A stretch of DNA of 64,000 nt from Paraburkholderia rhynchosiae. Lineage in GTDB: Bacteria > Pseudomonadota > Gammaproteobacteria > Burkholderiales > Burkholderiaceae. The stretch spans positions 59,348-123,347 of the forward strand of contig NZ_PNXY01000023.1 in assembly GCF_002879865.1 (NCBI RefSeq). Direction: 5' to 3'. Position numbers and translations under genes: made by a program. Below are positions 62,496 through 64,000 of this stretch, one piece after another (position 1 is the stretch's first letter; the number at the start of each line of letters is the position of its first letter). The notes under the pieces were generated by a model, which saw nothing but the letters and a program-made list of their open reading frames with translations, searched no databases and was not told where the DNA came from.

Positions 62496-62510
62496 GCAAG
62501 TCGCATGCCA
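62496..62510 (-). promoter_or_regulatory. Sigma-54 (-24/-12) promoter of the PQQ dehydrogenase operon
   Basis: On the minus strand TGGCAT, five bases, TTGC has exact GG-N10-GC spacing and lies 86 bp before the start codon. It matches the pqqA site in type. Confidence 0.65.
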
Positions 62511-62654
62511 TTGGACTGGTGGAGCGGCGCAAGGCTCAGCAGGCCGGCAGGAACTGAGCTGATGACCTGGATCATCGCTCTACGCCAGGTGAGCACCGTT
62601 GTTGCACGCTGACGCAGTCGAACGCGGATGTGTTGCTAAAGGAGACAGGTGTCG

Positions 62655-62845
62655 CGCACCGACTTGCTGCCTGGGGGCGTGTGGAATGTGGTGAACGGCT
62701 TCGGCCTGGGAACCGGTAAGCCGCTCGCATCGAGCAAACCCGTCGCGAAGATCGCGTTCACCGCGAGAACATGACCGATGAAAAGATCTACGACCGGTTC
62801 ATGGAACGCGCGTTGAAGCGCGTTGCGGCAATCACCGGTCAAGTA
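62655..62845 (+). pseudogene. Remnant of an aldehyde dehydrogenase gene
   Basis: One frame reads LLPGGVWNVVNGFGLGTGKP and LASSKPVAKIAFTART, as in ExaC/acetaldehyde dehydrogenases (LPPGVVNVVNGFG...KIAFTGET). After a stop and a frame change comes EKIYDRFMERALKRVAAI, the segment that lies about 80 residues later in the intact enzyme. So the gene is internally deleted and both ends are lost, including the catalytic Cys. Confidence 0.68.
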
Positions 62846-63735
62846 ACCGACGAGCCCAACGCAACCGCCTGCTCCAGGAAATTGGCCGTCTTGGCTGGCG
62901 CTGCCTCCATACGCGAGGCCAGCACCAGCCGGATCGAAATGGCGTTGCCGAGCACGTCGGTATAAGCGACGCCTTCGACCTGAATTTGACACACGGACGC
63001 CGGCACCAGCGAGACACCGAACTCGGCCGCGACCAGATTCACCACGGACGAAAGCTGCGGCGCCTGTTGTCCGGCGATCGGCTCGAAGCCCGCCTCCCTA
63101 CACGCCCCGACAATCACATCGTGCAGCGTGGGGCTCGCCTCCCGCGGAAGCATCACGAACGGATCTTCCGCCAATGCCGACAGCGCGATCTTGCGTTTCT
63201 TCGCGAGGCGATGCGTTGCCGGCAGCACGATTTTCATCGGCTCGATTGCGATGTGATGGAACTGCACGCCCGCAGGCGATTGGCTGCCGAGGCGAACGAA
63301 GGCGACATCGACACGACCGTCGCGGAGATAAGCAAGCAGTTGCGCCGTGTTGCCTTCGGCAAGCGTGAGCGTGACGCTCGGATAAGCCTGTCGATAGCCG
63401 CGGATCAGCTTCGACACAACGGGATTGAACGCAGCCGAGCCCGTGAATCCGATATTGAGCTGCCCAATTTCGCCCCGCCCCGCGCTCTGCGCTTTTTCGA
63501 CGGCAAGGCGTGTGTCGTGCAAGATGCGCTTGGCGTCGCTGGCGAATGCCTCTCCCGCCTCTGTCAACACGACGCCGTGGCCTGTGCGACGAAACAGCCG
63601 CACGCCGATTTCGTCTTCGAGGGCGTGGATTTGCTGACTGAGCGGCGGTTGGCCGATGCCCAGCCGTTCGGCCGCGCGAGTGACGTTGCGCTCTTCGGCG
63701 ACCGCGAGAAAGTAACGAATATGACGCAGTTCCAT
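62839..63735 (-). CDS. LysR-family transcriptional regulator
   Basis: This 298-residue LysR protein of the BenM/CatR-like branch has MELRHIRYFLAVAEERNVTR, LGIGQPPLSQQIHALEDEIG and a full effector domain (DVAFVRLGSQSPAGVQ, AEFGVSLVPASVC). It is divergent from sdhC (125-bp gap) and overlaps the end of the aldehyde dehydrogenase relic. LysR proteins of this branch often control aromatic-acid or dicarboxylate genes; its target here is unclear and it may regulate genes outside the window. Confidence 0.9.
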   Translation of the reverse strand: MELRHIRYFLAVAEERNVTRAAERLGIGQPPLSQQIHALEDEIGVRLFRRTGHGVVLTEAGEAFASDAKRILHDTRLAVEKAQSAGRGEIGQLNIGFTGSAAFNPVVSKLIRGYRQAYPSVTLTLAEGNTAQLLAYLRDGRVDVAFVRLGSQSPAGVQFHHIAIEPMKIVLPATHRLAKKRKIALSALAEDPFVMLPREASPTLHDVIVGACREAGFEPIAGQQAPQLSSVVNLVAAEFGVSLVPASVCQIQVEGVAYTDVLGNAISIRLVLASRMEAAPAKTANFLEQAVALGSSVT

Positions 63736-63860
63736 CCGGTATCTGGAAAAGCTATTTCAGTAAGACGCGATAGATATTGGACAGTATATCAGTGGTGCGA
63801 CAAAATACCGCCATCGCGCGGTACGCGTCGTGTTTATTTAAAGAGGCGAAGGGGTCTACT

Positions 63861-64000
63861 GTGGCTGATACATTAAAAAAACCGAGGCCGGAATTCCGGA
63901 ACATCGGTATCGGGCAGATCTTGACGGCGTACCGTCTTCCGCTGGCGGGGCGCGTGTCGATCCTGCATCGGCTGAGCGGGGGTCTGCTGTTTGTGTTCCT
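63861..64000 (+). CDS. sdhC: Succinate dehydrogenase cytochrome b556 subunit, 5' part
   Basis: The first 46 codons read LKKPRPEFRNIGIGQILTAY, RLPLAGRVSILHRLSGGLLF, the typical burkholderial SdhC start with the conserved RVSILHRLSG haem/quinone region; the gene continues beyond the window. It starts with GTG after GAAGGGG. SdhC anchors succinate dehydrogenase in the inner membrane. sdhDAB should follow. This marks the return to core genome at the right edge. Confidence 0.9.
   Translation, partial: MADTLKKPRPEFRNIGIGQILTAYRLPLAGRVSILHRLSGGLLFVF

Overview
The window comes from a high-GC betaproteobacterium, most likely Paraburkholderia or Burkholderia. The gene families support this: AidA/PixA next to a LuxR/LuxI pair, small HLERV proteins, many LysR regulators, and a terminal sdhC of the burkholderial type. 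It reads as accessory chromosome rich in catabolic operons, each with its own regulator, and it carries many decayed gene fragments. I saw no rRNA, tRNA or CRISPR array.

Layout. 0-5.8 kb: the 5' part of a livK-type binding-protein gene, then hglS and a GlcD/GlcF-type dehydrogenase (2-oxoadipate to D-2-hydroxyglutarate to 2-oxoglutarate, the end of D-lysine catabolism), with a divergent LysR. 5.9-10.6 kb: a LysR, an FMN/FAD amine-demethylase-like enzyme and a solute-binding protein. 11-18 kb: two related small proteins bracket a sigma-54 activator with a C-terminal TPR-like half, translationally coupled to a DUF917 protein and a hydantoin/Asp-Glu-type racemase. Downstream lies a -24/-12 promoter with four upstream operator copies and no obvious target gene. 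18-22.6 kb: an MFS transporter, a LuxR/LuxI quorum-sensing pair with a perfect lux box, aidA and a broken second aidA. 22.7-34.6 kb: a seven-gene operon (aldo/keto reductase, aminotransferase, two DAO-type oxidases, HyuA, HyuB, binding protein) divergent from an IclR regulator. 34.7-39.4 kb: cytochrome c, BON protein, CheB-like esterase, and a TonB receptor behind a Zur-like box. 39.9-43.2 kb: an ars operon (arsR, acr3, arsC, arsH, arsN2).

43.2-56.6 kb is the most interesting part. Remnants of Tn7-like tnsA/tnsB lie on the left, and a Tn3-family tnpA remnant joined to a broken yeeE lies on the right. Between them is a probable dimethylsulfoniopropionate (DMSP) gene set: LysR, a two-domain DddD-type CoA-transferase/lyase, a four-gene ABC importer, AcuI, a relic of dddC, and a DddB-type alcohol dehydrogenase. 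About 57 bp of inverted repeat (roughly 86% identical) brackets the dddD-to-dddB segment.

56.8-62.9 kb is a PQQ module: an AcoR-like sigma-54 activator, an orphan pqqA behind a -24/-12 site, a quinoprotein alcohol dehydrogenase with the extra Asp typical of lanthanide enzymes and its own -24/-12 site, a periplasmic-binding/cytochrome c fusion, and an aldehyde dehydrogenase relic. A LysR gene and the start of sdhC close the window.

All functions are read from sequence patterns and recalled family knowledge. No database search was run.
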